DNA of 64,000 nucleotides from Craterostigma plantagineum. Its lineage: Eukaryota > Streptophyta > Magnoliopsida > Lamiales > Linderniaceae. The notes below the pieces were generated by a model. That model made no database searches and was not told the origin of the DNA. It saw only the letters and a program-made list of their open reading frames with translations. Shown here piece by piece: positions 19,893-30,522 of the stretch. The position numbers and the translations under genes are program-made. Each line of letters starts with the position of its first letter. The first letter of the stretch is position 1. Where the stretch lies: NCBI GenBank assembly GCA_027422505.1, contig JAPQWV010000327.1:372001-436000 (forward strand). Direction: 5' to 3'.

Positions 19893-22800
19893 CAGAGGCG
19901 GACCCAGGATTTTACGGCTGGGGGGGCTAGTTAGGCTTGTGTTTCATTCCATGGACAAAATAAATATATAAATATATAATAATATTTGAAATCATGATAA
20001 CGTGAGAAAGTCATCAATACATCTAGAATAATAATACTTATAAAAATCAAAATCAATTTCACCGGTTGATTGAAACACTAGCAATACAAGGTGACTTCTT
20101 TGGTGGTAATTGCATTCGGCGAGATCGCATCGTCTGAAATTCTTGCAAAATTGCTTCGGTTTCAACTTTGACAAATAGTTCTTTCTCTATATAGCAAATT
20201 AGGCAATCCGACAAATACTCATCTCCCATCTTGTTGCGCAAATCCGTCTTGATTATCTTCAGCGCAGAGAAAGATCTTTCAACAGTTGATGTTGCAACAG
20301 GTAAGACTAATGCCAACCTAATAAGTCGATAGACCAAAGAAAACGCAGAATGGCAATCCATCTCTACCATTTTCTTCGAAAGATCTCCAATGTCTTTGAG
20401 GTCGGAGAAAGCCGGATCCGTTCTCATGTAAGAAATGTACGTCTTTAGTTGATATTTCAGTTCAGAAATATCAGCAGCAGAAAAATCTTCTGAATATAAC
20501 TCAGCTAGACGGACCAAATGCTCATGATCAAAAGAACTAAATGCATTTCTAGGATCAAGGCAATCTATACACATAAGCAACTCCGAGTTTGATTCCGTGA
20601 AACGGTTGTTCATTTCTTGAGAAATAAGATCAGTTACCTATCATTTAACAAAAAAATGTCAGACATATAGATATATTTCATATATTAAATAAATTGAAAA
20701 TAAATACCTGCAAGAAAATGTCGATCTTATAATAATGAAGATATGTCTTTTGTTGCCCATCAATAGTCTTTCGAATACGCCCCGTAATGCAATCATCCAT
20801 GTTCGGTACACTAATCTCATTTTCTGAACAAAATTTGACTACCTCTGTCAACAAACCATCCCAACCTTCGTTTCTAAATCTATTCATATCGCCTTTTAAC
20901 GCTTGAACCAATCCAATAGCGGTGCCTATGTTTTGAGTCTTTTGTTGGAGAACTTGCGACAACGTATTTGTCATCCCTAAAATGTGCTCCATCAAACGTC
21001 CAACAAACACAAACTCAAACGATTCCATCTTATCAACTAAACTTGCAGCACTAAACCGACTTTTCTTATCACATCCATCTTCCGCTACAGATGCAAGCAC
21101 ACCTTTTATCGGATTCCACAAGTGAAATAGTCGAATGATTGTTTTTGAAGTGAGAACCCCAACGAGTATCTTCCGCTACAGATGCAAGCAATGAATGTAA
21201 TGTGCATGCTTATTCTCTCTCAAAATAAGTGATTTTAGACCATTAAACTCACCACGCATATTTGAAGCCCCGTCGTAACCTTGTCCTCTAAGGTTGGAAA
21301 TTGATAATCCATTCTTCGAAAAAAATTCATCAATAGCACATTTCAAAGCTTTTGCCGATGTATCACTAACATGGATTACCCCAAGAAACCGTTCAAGCAC
21401 TTCACCATTATCATTCACAAATCTCAAAACAATAGCCATTTGCTCTTTCACCGAGCAATCTCGAGTCTCATCTACTAAAATTGAAAAGAACTTATCACCA
21501 AGTTCTTTTAAAATTTCCTTTCTCACCTCTGTTGTGCAAGCACTGATAATTTGCTTTTGAATTTTTGGAGACGTCAACTGATTGTTTCCTGGGGCATTTA
21601 TATTCATTACCTTGTTGACTTCTTCACTTCGATCACAATACCATCTCACGAGTTCAAGAAAATTACCTTGATGCGTAGATTGTGGCGATTCATCATGTCC
21701 ACGAAAAGCTAAACCTTGACCCAAAAGATATCGACTCACATCAACAACTGCAGTTAACCTAGTATGATAAGCAAGCTCCAATCCATCTGATTTTTTCATC
21801 ATCACATAATCCACATTATACCTTTGATTTTTGAATCCAAAATATTGAATACTAGCATTATGATGAATGCTAGTTACTCCCCCTTCGTGATCAACAAATT
21901 TTTCCATCGCTTTTTTCCAATTTCTAAAACCAATTTCAGTGAATGCATCATCTCCATGTTTGTGTCCTTTGGCAAATAAATAGCACCAGAAGCAAAATGC
22001 GGCATCCTTGGATATGCTATATTCTAGCCAATTATACTTCTCGAACCAAGACTTTTGAAACTTCCGTTCATAGCCGCTAAAATTACTTGATGGAAAAATA
22101 TGACCAATTGGTTGACAAGGGCCTTTCGCTATATATTGTCTCCTCAAGTCATCTCTAACTTCAATAGGATAGCTATTAATCGGCTTGCGTAAAGCCGGAT
22201 CACCAATAATATCGATGTCTAATAACCCATCCACCCGACCTCTTTTACGACTTTGATCATCATTAGGACTAACCTCATTTGATAAAGATGGGCCAACTTT
22301 TGGAGACGATTCCGAGTTCCTTCTTGTTTTAGTAACCCATTTATCCATACTTGTATTCCTATATAATCATTCCATTTTTATGAATACTGGAAATTAAAAT
22401 AAAATATGAACCCTAAATCAATTAAATCTAGAACGATTAAAAAATCTAATTTAGCAGTCGAAATCGATTTCGAAATGTTGTTGTCGACAACTACCAAGAA
22501 TAAAATAAGTATATGAGATTATAGAATTAAAAAAACCTTACACAAATCGAAATGGCCTTTGTCTGCACTGCACTTGCTTTGCCTGCTGTAGTACTGTTGG
22601 AATGTCTGCTTTTTTCCTCTTGTCGTTTGGTGCCAAGGTTTTATTGTTTTTTTATTTTTTATTTTATCTTTCTTTTTGGGCTTTTTTCGTATTCAACTTA
22701 ATTGGCTTATAAAAATTGTAACTATATATATGTAAGTGGAGGCCCAAAACGTGTGATAATATAATGGCCCGAATTTAGAAAAAAGACCCAATAAATATAA

Positions 22801-22953
22801 TTTTACAATCAGAATAACCTAATTACTGTACAATCGTCTTCTTCCCCAAGCTAAAATCCCCATTGATGGACAACCGAAGCTATACTACTAGTTTTTTTCT
22901 CCGGCGGCCGGGGGTCAATGGACCCCCCGAGCCCCTCTGTAGGACCGCCCCTG
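19893..22953 (-). mobile_element. hAT transposon inserted in DUF538 exon
   Basis: A 3061-bp element with ends CAGAGGCGGACCC (left) and AGGACCGCCCCTG (right, inverse of CAGGGGCGGTCCT), typical plant hAT terminal inverted repeats. It is flanked by the 8-bp duplication GCTATAGA. It carries a transposase gene on the minus strand, now degenerate. The subterminal DNA is G/C-rich on both sides. Confidence 0.93.
20059..22348 (-). pseudogene. hAT transposase (TTF zinc finger type), degenerate
   Basis: Reads from 22348 leftward. The N-terminal part (390 residues) has a TTF-type zinc-finger region (WFEKYNWLEYSISKDAAFCF) and the DUF4371 catalytic core with acidic residues in ILVDETRDCSVKEQM and LRGQGYDGASNM. 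It stops at HYIHCLHL. A second part (21121 to 20708) continues from WNPIKGVLASVAEDG, and a third part (20637 to 20059) joins across a short GT-AG intron and ends in the hAT dimerisation domain (VATSTVERSFSALKIIKT). Between HYIHC and WNPIKG the segment that normally carries HCFAHQLQL and the following helices is missing, there is a stop codon, and one extra A shifts the frame. It is probably not a functional transposase, so the element would depend on a relative. Confidence 0.88.
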
Positions 22954-23383
22954 GCTATAGAGATTCATCCGTGCTGCGTTTCTCCACGACTGTCACGGGC
23001 TATCTTGAGAAGGGTAAGCTGGCCGACATAGAAGGGATCAAGACGAAGGTGATCGTCTGGACAAAAGTGACTTGCATCTCTTGTGAGAAGGCGAAGGTTA
23101 ATTTCACTGCTGGGATGAAGAAATCTAGGAGCAGAGATGCTTACGAAGTTCTCAGAGATGGCATAACAGTAGACAAGTTCTAATGCAAAAGTTCCCACCT
23201 TTGTGTTGAAAGAGATTAAATAGTTGCTTATTCGATTTTGAATTGAGTTTACTACATAAACAATCTCAATTATTCACTAACAGACAAATTTCCAAGTGTG
23301 AACATGTCGAAGATTCCTTCTGCAAAGAGTCTTAGTTATATCTTTCTTGGGAAGACGAAGGCCACAGATTTTCTGGATCAGAA

Positions 23384-23397
23384 CACGAGCTCGCCAC
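23384..23397 (+). promoter_or_regulatory. IDRS-like iron response site of ferritin
   Basis: CACGAGCTCGCCAC matches the plant ferritin iron-dependent regulatory sequence CACGAGNCCNCCAC at all fixed positions but one (T for C). It lies about 220 bp before the ferritin ATG and about 100 bp before the TATA motif. In Arabidopsis and maize this site represses ferritin transcription when iron is low. Confidence 0.75.
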
Positions 23398-23484
23398 ACG
23401 CCTTGTCCATGTCGACCCCACCTTCGCTCGCCACGTGTCCATCCTCGAGTGGGTGTTTTAGGGCCGCGTCTCGGCTGGCCACTT

Positions 23485-23492
23485 GTATAAAC
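23485..23492 (+). promoter_or_regulatory. TATA box of ferritin gene
   Basis: GTATAAAC in the context CACTTGTATAAACAACAG, 120 bp before the ATG, followed by a short leader with a (CA)n tract near 23512-23526. Confidence 0.6.
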
Positions 23493-23604
23493 AACAGAGG
23501 CCCGTCGTCTCACACACACACACACACCCAACCATCGCACCAAGCTTGAGTTTTTTCTGCTTTTTTTCGATTCGATAATAATCCGAGGAAGAAGGTGAAG
23601 TAGA

Positions 23605-25101
23605 ATGTTGGTTGAGGCCATTTCGGGTTTCTCTATGCCTTCTCATCAGGGCTCTCCTTCTCTTGGACTTTCGTCGAACGCTCTGAGTTCATTCTCTGGT
23701 TCTTTTTTGCCTTATGGCGCTAATTTCTTGGCGGCGAGGAGGCGAGTCGACGGTATTGTGCTCGGTGCTTCGAATCAGAACGATGCCGTGCAGCTGACCG
23801 GCGTCGTGTTTCAGCCGTTCGATGAGGTTAAGAGAGGTGATTTCTTGGTCCCTACGGCCCATAACACCTCGCTCGCTCGCCAGAGGTATGCTGAGGACTG
23901 TGAGGCCGCCATAAATGAACAGATCAAGTAAGCTTTCCTAATCTTTTACTTCCTTTTTTGTTGAACCGTGATTTCGTTGTTCAGATCCGAGTTTTTGATT
24001 GATGTGCCTAAACTAAACCCCTTTATGTTGTGTGTGTTTCAGTGTGGAGTACTCTGTGTCGTACGTCTACCATTCCCTGTATGCGTACTTCGATAGAGAT
24101 AATGTTGCTCTGAAAGGCCTTGCAAAGTAAGCTTTTTCTTGTCTTCACTGTACAAAATGGATTCTTGAATGTTACTGAAATGATGTGTGGGCTTGGGGCA
24201 GATTCTTTAAGGAGGCGAGCGAAGAAGAACGAGAGCATGCCGAGAAATTAATGGAGTATCAGGTACATGGGAAATCTTAACATCCTAATCATATCGAAAG
24301 GGATAGATTTTTCGTAGCTTGTGAGTTGTGATAAGCTTCTGCTCTGAAAACTCTTTGTGCAATGCTCTGCTTCTGTGTACAGAACAAGAGGGGAGGAAGA
24401 GTGAAGCTATTTAACCTAACCAATCCACCTTCAGAATTCGATCACGCCGAGAAGGGTGATGCTTTACACGGTACGAGATTAGATCTTTCCAGTTCTAACA
24501 TTACATTCATTGTCTGAATTTAGGTTCAACTGTTCAAATTGCCCTGTTTTTCTTTCAATGCAGCAATGGAACTTGCTCTGTCCTTGGAGAAACTAACCAA
24601 CGAAAAGCTTCTGAAACTTCACAGCGTAAGGCTTTGTTTACGCCCTTCTGATGTGATTCGAAATCTCGAAATTGGCGAAATAGTTTTCTGATCTGATATG
24701 CCTCAGGTTGCTGATAAGAACAACGACCCACAGCTAGCAGATTTTATAGAGTCTGAATTCTTGGAAGAGCAGGCTAGATAGCTTCAGTCAATACCTTCCC
24801 ACATGAAGTTATATGTTATATATATACAAAACCGTGTAACTTCAATTCGAACTCTCCTCCATACATTCACAGGTGGAAGCTATCAAGAAAATCTCAGAAT
24901 ATGTGGCACAACTGAGGAGAGTGGGCAAAGGACATGGTACGGCTTAGATAGATATTTTGGACAAGCTTATCTTCATCATCTTATGAGCTTCTTTTATATA
25001 TACATCCCATAATTTTGATCGAATTCTTGATTTACGAAATTGTAGGAGTCTGGCATTTTGATCAGATGCTTCTTCATGAGGGAGATGGTGCTGCAGCTTA
25101 A
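23605..25101 (+). CDS. Chloroplast ferritin
   Basis: Plastid ferritin: 24-mer iron store with ferroxidase activity. Eight exons: 23605-23927, 24043-24126, 24202-24262, 24383-24470, 24564-24625, 24707-24772, 24873-24936 and 25046-25101. They sum to 804 nt (267 residues), and eight exons is the normal plant ferritin number. Residues 1-50 are a transit peptide, followed by the plant extension peptide ([17 protein letters not shown]). The four-helix core shows ferroxidase-centre residues in [13 protein letters not shown] and [14 protein letters not shown]. The end is [18 protein letters not shown]. One anomaly: intron 6 begins GC, not GT (GAGCAG|GCTAGA at 24773); joining there restores the conserved [13 protein letters not shown], while reading through gives a stop two codons later. 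An IDRS-like site suggests iron-controlled transcription. Confidence 0.92.
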
Positions 25102-26249
25102 AGAAACTTCGTCTAAGTGATTTGCTTTGCTTTCCATTCATTACTACCGTGCTAGTTTCAAGTTGTTATGAAGCCTTCTGTTGTTGTCTTAGATAGTAAG
25201 TAACCCTTTTAACCCTTCTGTGGTTGGTAATAAGGAAGGGTTGTATTGTATTTGTAGTAGCTGATAAGCCATTTACATAGCGTGAAGCAGTGTAGTACGG
25301 TGTGCTTCGACTAGTGTACCTTGGCTCCCCTCTACAATATCAACTGAACTCACTCTTGAAAAAAAAAAAACACTGAACTCACCCTTAATGCAAATACGTA
25401 TAATTAAGTAGTCGAAGACTCGAAATCAGAAATTTCAGTTGATTTTTTTTTGTTCATTTGTTCTTGAAAAATTAAATAAATGCACCGAATATGGCTGTCT
25501 ATGTGGTAGCATATAACACAGCTGTGCGTTAAAGTTTTTTCGCCGCCGGTTTAAATTCAAAATTATAGCTTCATTACGAAATTGTGTTACATATGTTCTT
25601 ATTTCCGATATTCTTTCTGACTTGGTAAAGCGACGACAACTAATTTATAAATAAAATAGAAAAAAACGTCACGATCCCACTTCATTAGTTTAATTAGCAT
25701 ATACCGTATGGTTAGTTCTCAACAGCAACAATGTTGAACCTATACCATTGCATAGTCTACATAATATTTTATCCAAATATATTTCACTCGATTCTCTCAA
25801 TATCACAACATTCCCCCCAAATTACATTACTTTGGTGCAAGAATAACAAGAAAACGGAATAAACAACCCCCTTACCAAATGTCATATTCCCTCGCTCGAG
25901 TTCCATCGTGTGTCCCTTTCATTCCCCTTACATCATCAAACTAAGCGAAGACAATCGCGAAAACGACCCTTACGAAAGATTTCGACCGTTTCTTGAATAT
26001 ACGGACATAATCCATCACAAGTCGGACACACAATAGAACAAGTCCACATAGTTTCTAACTCCCAACAAATGGCACAAAGCTTCCTAATTCTCTCAAGCCG
26101 GCCCCTATATCAAACCCTTCATATATCTAACCCCATTATTTCTTGATCTACGATCATCGAAGCTAAGATGCTCTTACAACCTCATTGATCCAAGAAAGAA
26201 GAAAGAAAAAAAAGAAAACCCTAGTTTGACCTTCCATTACTAACCCGCC
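25102..26249. other. Ferritin 3' flank and VAPYRIN upstream region
   Basis: No gene seen. The part near 25800-26200 is C-rich on the plus strand (CATTCCCCCCAAATTAC, TTCATTCCCCTTACATC) and would be the VAPYRIN promoter and leader. I could not identify a proven mycorrhiza-response motif by eye. Confidence 0.35.
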
Positions 26250-27848
26250 ATGGATAGGCTCATAAGCTTGGAACCATCGAACACAGTCGCCATAAGAATC
26301 GAGCCTAGCCAGCGATGCCACGGCGAGCTAACCCTAAGAAACGTAATGCACACCATGCCCGTGGCTTTTCGGGTCCAGCCCGTGAACAAAGCCCGATACG
26401 CCATCCAACCTCAGTCGGGCATAATCCTACCCCTAACCACCCTAACCCTCGAGCTAACCTACTCTCCGCCGCCGGGCTCGAACCTCCCCCAACACTTCCC
26501 TCACTGCGACGACTCGATAGTCCTGCAGAGCGTGGTGGCACCCGGCGCGTCGTCCTCGAGCCACGAGCCGGCGGTTCCGAGCGAGTGGTTCACGAACAAG
26601 AAGAAGCAGGTGTATTCTGACAGCGGGATAAAGATTATGTTTGTGGGCTCGATGGTTCTGACACATCTTGTCTCGATGGGCTACATGGATGAGGTGAGGG
26701 AAGTTCTTGAGAAGAGCGACCCAGCCTGGAAATCGGCCGATTCGACTGATTCTGACGGCCAACCTTTGCTTCACTTGGCGATTTCCCAAGGCAGGGCCGA
26801 TTTAGTGCAACTTCTGCTCGAATTCGGGCCTGATATCGAAGCCCGCGGCCGGTCGGGCTCGAGCCCGCTCGAGGCTGCTTCGGCCATGGGCGATGCTTTG
26901 GTAGTCGAGCTTCTGTTGGCCCGTAAGGCGAGCCCTGACAAGTCGAGGGCCTCGGCGTGGGGCCCCATACACTTGGCTGCCGGCAACGGACACGTGGAGG
27001 TTTTGAAGCATCTGTTGATCAAGGGTGCCAACGTTAATTCGCTGACGAAGGATGGGAACACGGCGCTGCACTTAGCCGTTGAGGAGAGGAGGGTTGACTG
27101 CGCTAGGCTTCTCTTGGCCAGCTCGGCGAGGACGGATGTGAGGAATTCGAGCGATGGAGACACGCCGCTGCACATAGCTTCGAGCGCCGGCGACGAGTAC
27201 ATGGTGAAGCTGCTTCTGCACAAGGGGGCAAACAAGGATGTACGGAACAAAGGTGGTAAGACGGCGTACGACCTGGCGGCGGAAAATGGGCATACGAAGC
27301 TGTTCGACGCCCTCCGCCTAGGGGACAGCCTCTGCGTGGCGGCGAGCAAGGGCGAGCTTAGGATGGTTCTGAGGATGCTCGACAACGGAGCTTCGATCGA
27401 CGGCAGGGATCAGAACGGATGGACGGCGCTTCACAGGGCTTGTTTCAAGGGCCGGGCTGAGGTTGTTCGGGCCCTAATCGAAAAGGGAGTCGACGTAAAC
27501 GCGAAGGACAAAGAGGGCTACACCGCCTTGCTGTGCGCCGTCGAAGGCGGACACACCGACGTGATAGAACTGCTGCTGAAGAAAGGCGCCGACCTAGAAA
27601 GTAAGACGAATAAGGGCGTCGGCGCTTTGAAGATTGCAGAGTCTCTGCAGTATTCTGGGATCGCTAGGATGCTTGCGAAAGATGGTAATAACAGGCAGAA
27701 CTCGTTCGGCGGCGGCGGTAATAACAAGGGATATAGCGTGAGTGGTAAAGAGATTGATTTTGAAGCGATTAAGAAGAAAAGGAATGTTAATAGGCGTGGG
27801 ATTAGCAGGGCTAGCTTGGACAGTTCTGGCGCGTTACCTGTGCTTTAG
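26250..27848 (+). CDS. VPY: VAPYRIN (MSP-ankyrin protein)
   Basis: Single-exon protein of 532 residues with the VAPYRIN architecture. An N-terminal major sperm protein (VAP-like) domain covers about residues 1-120 ([36 protein letters not shown]). About ten ankyrin repeats follow (about 165-490), for example [40 protein letters not shown] and [27 protein letters not shown] acts in root cells at small mobile puncta near the tonoplast/trans-Golgi with EXO70I and is needed for arbuscule formation in mycorrhiza and for rhizobial infection in legumes. The N-terminus and length match Petunia PAM1 and Medicago VPY as I recall them. No frame break is present. Presence of an intact copy implies a mycorrhizal host, since non-host lineages lose it. 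Paralogous VPY-like proteins are a weaker alternative. Confidence 0.92.
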   Translation: MDRLISLEPSNTVAIRIEPSQRCHGELTLRNVMHTMPVAFRVQPVNKARYAIQPQSGIILPLTTLTLELTYSPPPGSNLPQHFPHCDDSIVLQSVVAPGASSSSHEPAVPSEWFTNKKKQVYSDSGIKIMFVGSMVLTHLVSMGYMDEVREVLEKSDPAWKSADSTDSDGQPLLHLAISQGRADLVQLLLEFGPDIEARGRSGSSPLEAASAMGDALVVELLLARKASPDKSRASAWGPIHLAAGNGHVEVLKHLLIKGANVNSLTKDGNTALHLAVEERRVDCARLLLASSARTDVRNSSDGDTPLHIASSAGDEYMVKLLLHKGANKDVRNKGGKTAYDLAAENGHTKLFDALRLGDSLCVAASKGELRMVLRMLDNGASIDGRDQNGWTALHRACFKGRAEVVRALIEKGVDVNAKDKEGYTALLCAVEGGHTDVIELLLKKGADLESKTNKGVGALKIAESLQYSGIARMLAKDGNNRQNSFGGGGNNKGYSVSGKEIDFEAIKKKRNVNRRGISRASLDSSGALPVL

Positions 27849-28314
27849 TTTTGTTTGTTCATTAAGGAAGACTCTAAGAAAGATCTTGAGTTTTCCTGGA
27901 AAATTACCTCATTATTTCAGATGTTCGTGGGCTGTTACTCAAATTGCAAGACATGCTTGTAAATTCATTTATTCTTCCCAACGTTATACATTGTTAAACA
28001 AAAAAAAAATTGAATCTTGGACTGCTTCGACATTGAAAATCATATGAAATTGTTGGTCAGAATGACGATCAAGATTCATCAAATTGAAGCATTTAAAGGG
28101 CTCAGCTGCCCCTTTGTCTGGTTTCTCCAAATATAATATATAGTATTTAACTATTAAAAACCAAGTTTACTTAACGGAAGAAACTACCAAATCCAATATT
28201 TTTTTCTGTGTTTCTCCCAATATTCCACGACACAAGTCGTTGTCAGCTGACCAAATCCTTCGAAATTAGCATCAGAAGATCACTGGGATTTCTCTCTTTC
28301 TCTCTCGCGGGGTC
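27849..28314. other. Spacer between VAPYRIN and TBL gene
   Basis: VAPYRIN 3' UTR followed by AT-rich DNA and the TBL leader (TTTCTCTCTTTCTCTCTCGCGG pyrimidine stretch just before the start). No other feature seen. Confidence 0.4.
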
Positions 28315-30170
28315 ATGCTTGGGAGAAAAATGCAGAGATGGCAGAAGAAAAGAGCTCAACTTCCTTGTATATCACTCGTATTATTCGTCTTCATAGCTTT
28401 CACGGTGCTCTACAATGAGTCGAGTATCAGTGGGATTCACCGAGATCGATCTAATGCTGATGTAATAGATATGCGGGGAAGATCCAATACTGTCAGGGAC
28501 GTTTCTTTACTCGGTTTTACGCCTGCCCACAACGTTAATCTTTCTATGAGAACTCCAAGTAAGTTTAATCTATACCTAGTTTACTGTTGGGCGTGGGTTT
28601 TCTGTGTTTTTTAATTCGATTATCTCTGTTTACCCTTTCGGAATCAAGCTACTGTGGTGTCAAAATGCGATTAATCTCTCGAATTGCGTGAATTTTCACA
28701 GCTGCTTTGGATAAGAACACTAAGTGCAGCTCCACTGTGGAGTATAGTGGGAGAAGATCTGTTTCTGCTATGTACAGGGCAGATTCTGTCCGTCCCATTA
28801 CAAAATCAGAGGAGAAGAGCTGCGATTTATTTTCCGGGAAATGGATTTTCGACAACACTTCTCGCCCGTTGTATAGCGAATCGAACTGTCCTTACATGTC
28901 CGATCAATTGGCTTGCCACAAGCACGGTAGGCCCGATACAGATTACCAGCTATGGAGATGGCAGCCCAAGAATTGCAACTTGAAGAGGTATTGTGCTTGG
29001 TTAGCTCTTACCATTAACTTTTTGATAAACTATTTTCAGTTGTTTCATTTGAATCGTTTGTTGTTTGTTTCTTGCTTGTTCTTGATTCGAACATAAGATG
29101 GGATGCTTTGGAAATGTGGAGAAAGTAAGAGGGAAGAGGCTAATGTTCGTCGGAGATTCGTTGAACAGAGGGCAGTGGATATCACTATTGTGTATGTTGT
29201 ATTCCTCGATCCCAGCAGAAGAACGATCCATCACGCCCAACTCAGAACTTACGATTTTTAGAGCAGAGGTAAAGAAATCTGATGGAAAAAAGGAACAAAT
29301 TCAATGTACGGAGATTACACACGAAAGAATTCCTTTTTTTTTTTTACAGAAATATAATGCAACGGTAGAGTTCCTTTGGGCCCCACTCCTCGTCGAGTCT
29401 AACTGCGACGATGCAGTGGATCATCGAATGAGCGAAAGAATACTCCGCCCAGACGCAATTCTCAGGCACTCGTCGAGGTGGGAAAAAGCTGATATACTGA
29501 TCTTCAATTCTTACCTGTGGTGGAGGCAAGGCCCTGTCAAGATTCTGTAAGTATATACTATATTGTTTTTCTTCTGCCCAATGCCTATCGAACAACACAC
29601 TTTTTAGGTGGAGCGAAGAAGAAAATGGGGTCTGCGAAGAAATAAGCGGGCTCGGCGGCATGGAATTCGTGATGAAATCTTGGGCTAATTGGGTGGCACT
29701 TAACGTGGATCCACCGAAGAAGAAGGTTTTCTTCGTCACAATGTCACCCACACATCTATGGTATGCTACGCCCCAAACACTTCATCGTATTCGAACGATT
29801 GGGAATTCTTTTTTGCGTCAAGAACTTGTCTACAAACAGGAAAGAAGAGTGGGCTCGGGGAAGCGAAGGAAACTGCTATGGCGAAAAACATCCAATACTT
29901 GACGAGAATTACTGGGGAACGGGCTCTGACCTGCCAACGATGAGGATGGTCGAGGATGTAATAAGCGGGCTCGGGCCCAAAGTGACCGTTCTCAACATCA
30001 CTCAGCTCTCAGAGTACAGAAAGGATGGCCACCCCACTATTTACCGTAAGTTTTGGGAGCCTTTGAGCCCCGAGAAAATGGCGAATCCTTCGAGCTACTC
30101 TGATTGCATCCATTGGTGCTTGCCCGGCGTCCCCGACGTGTGGAACGAGCTTCTTTTCCACTTTCTCTGA
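28315..30170 (+). pseudogene. TBL-type polysaccharide O-acetyltransferase, 1-nt frameshift
   Basis: TRICHOME BIREFRINGENCE-LIKE family protein; characterised members acetylate xylan, mannan or pectin in the Golgi. A cytosolic tail and signal-anchor helix (ISLVLFVFIAFTVLY) open the protein. The TBL domain ([18 protein letters not shown]), the GDS motif (MFVGDSLNRGQW) and the DxxH motif (SDCIHWCLPGVPDVWN) are all present. Exons: 28315-28558, 28702-28987, 29098-29268, 29350-29546, 29608-29760 and 29840-30170, all with GT-AG borders. They total 1382 nt, one short of a multiple of three. The break is near 29110-29120: exon 3 should read WDALEMW then EKVRGKRL, but one G seems lost and a stop follows. 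Everything else is conserved, so this is either a young loss of function or a sequencing error. Xylan type is likely but not proven. Confidence 0.82.
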
Positions 30171-30320
30171 TGCCTTTTCCTTTTGTACATTTTCTCTTCG
30201 GACCGTTTTGTGTTCAGACTTCAGACAGACCCGCTGTTTAAGGAAAAGCTTCGATTTTTTTTTCTTCGCAGGATTATAGATTTAAACCCTATTACAAAAC
30301 AGTATCATTATACACCAATA

Positions 30321-30446
30321 GGCTGCGTTTGGTACAGGGATTTCAGTTAGGAAAAGTCTGAAGGTACGACGGTCGAAGCCCAGAGTATCACTGTTCGATA
30401 CGCTAACTTAGTTTTTCACAAAAACTTCCGTGTACCAAACGCAGCC
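30321..30446. mobile_element. Short MITE, 126 bp
   Basis: Terminal inverted repeats GGCTGCGTTTGGTAC (left) and GTACCAAACGCAGCC (right) are perfect over 15 bp. The flanking trinucleotides are ATA and TTA, an imperfect 3-bp duplication, so a PIF/Harbinger-type origin is possible but not sure. It lies between the convergent TBL and PP2C genes. Confidence 0.75.
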
Positions 30447-30522
30447 TTACTTTCAAATGGAAAACAAAAAAAAAAAAACAAATAGGTCAACGCTCATCTG
30501 ATCTCATCTCCCTCAATATCAA

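Larger units (their letters stand above)
18840..23183 (+). pseudogene. DUF538 gene disrupted by a hAT transposon
   Basis: DUF538 family gene of unknown biochemical role, often linked to stress. Exons are 18840-18926, 19574-19628, 19744-19892 and, after the transposon, 22962-23183. Conserved blocks are MDQILNKVGSYWLGQRANKE, KMQKPLPELLKEYDLPIG, YEFNEETGKITVFIPS, then after the insertion VLRFSTTVTGYLEKGKL and SRDAYEVLRDG. The hAT element sits inside the last coding exon; the 8-bp duplication GCTATAGA (19885-19892 and 22954-22961) flanks it. Without the element and one duplication copy the exons total 513 nt (170 residues), exactly the family length, so the gene was intact before insertion. As it stands, translation runs into the element and stops soon after EVGYRQRRTQDF. 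It is broken unless the element is spliced out or excises. Confidence 0.9.

Noticed and set aside
26305..27385. Long minus-strand frames across VAPYRIN
   Set aside because: GC-rich antisense shadows; the plus-strand frame carries the recognisable MSP and ankyrin domains.
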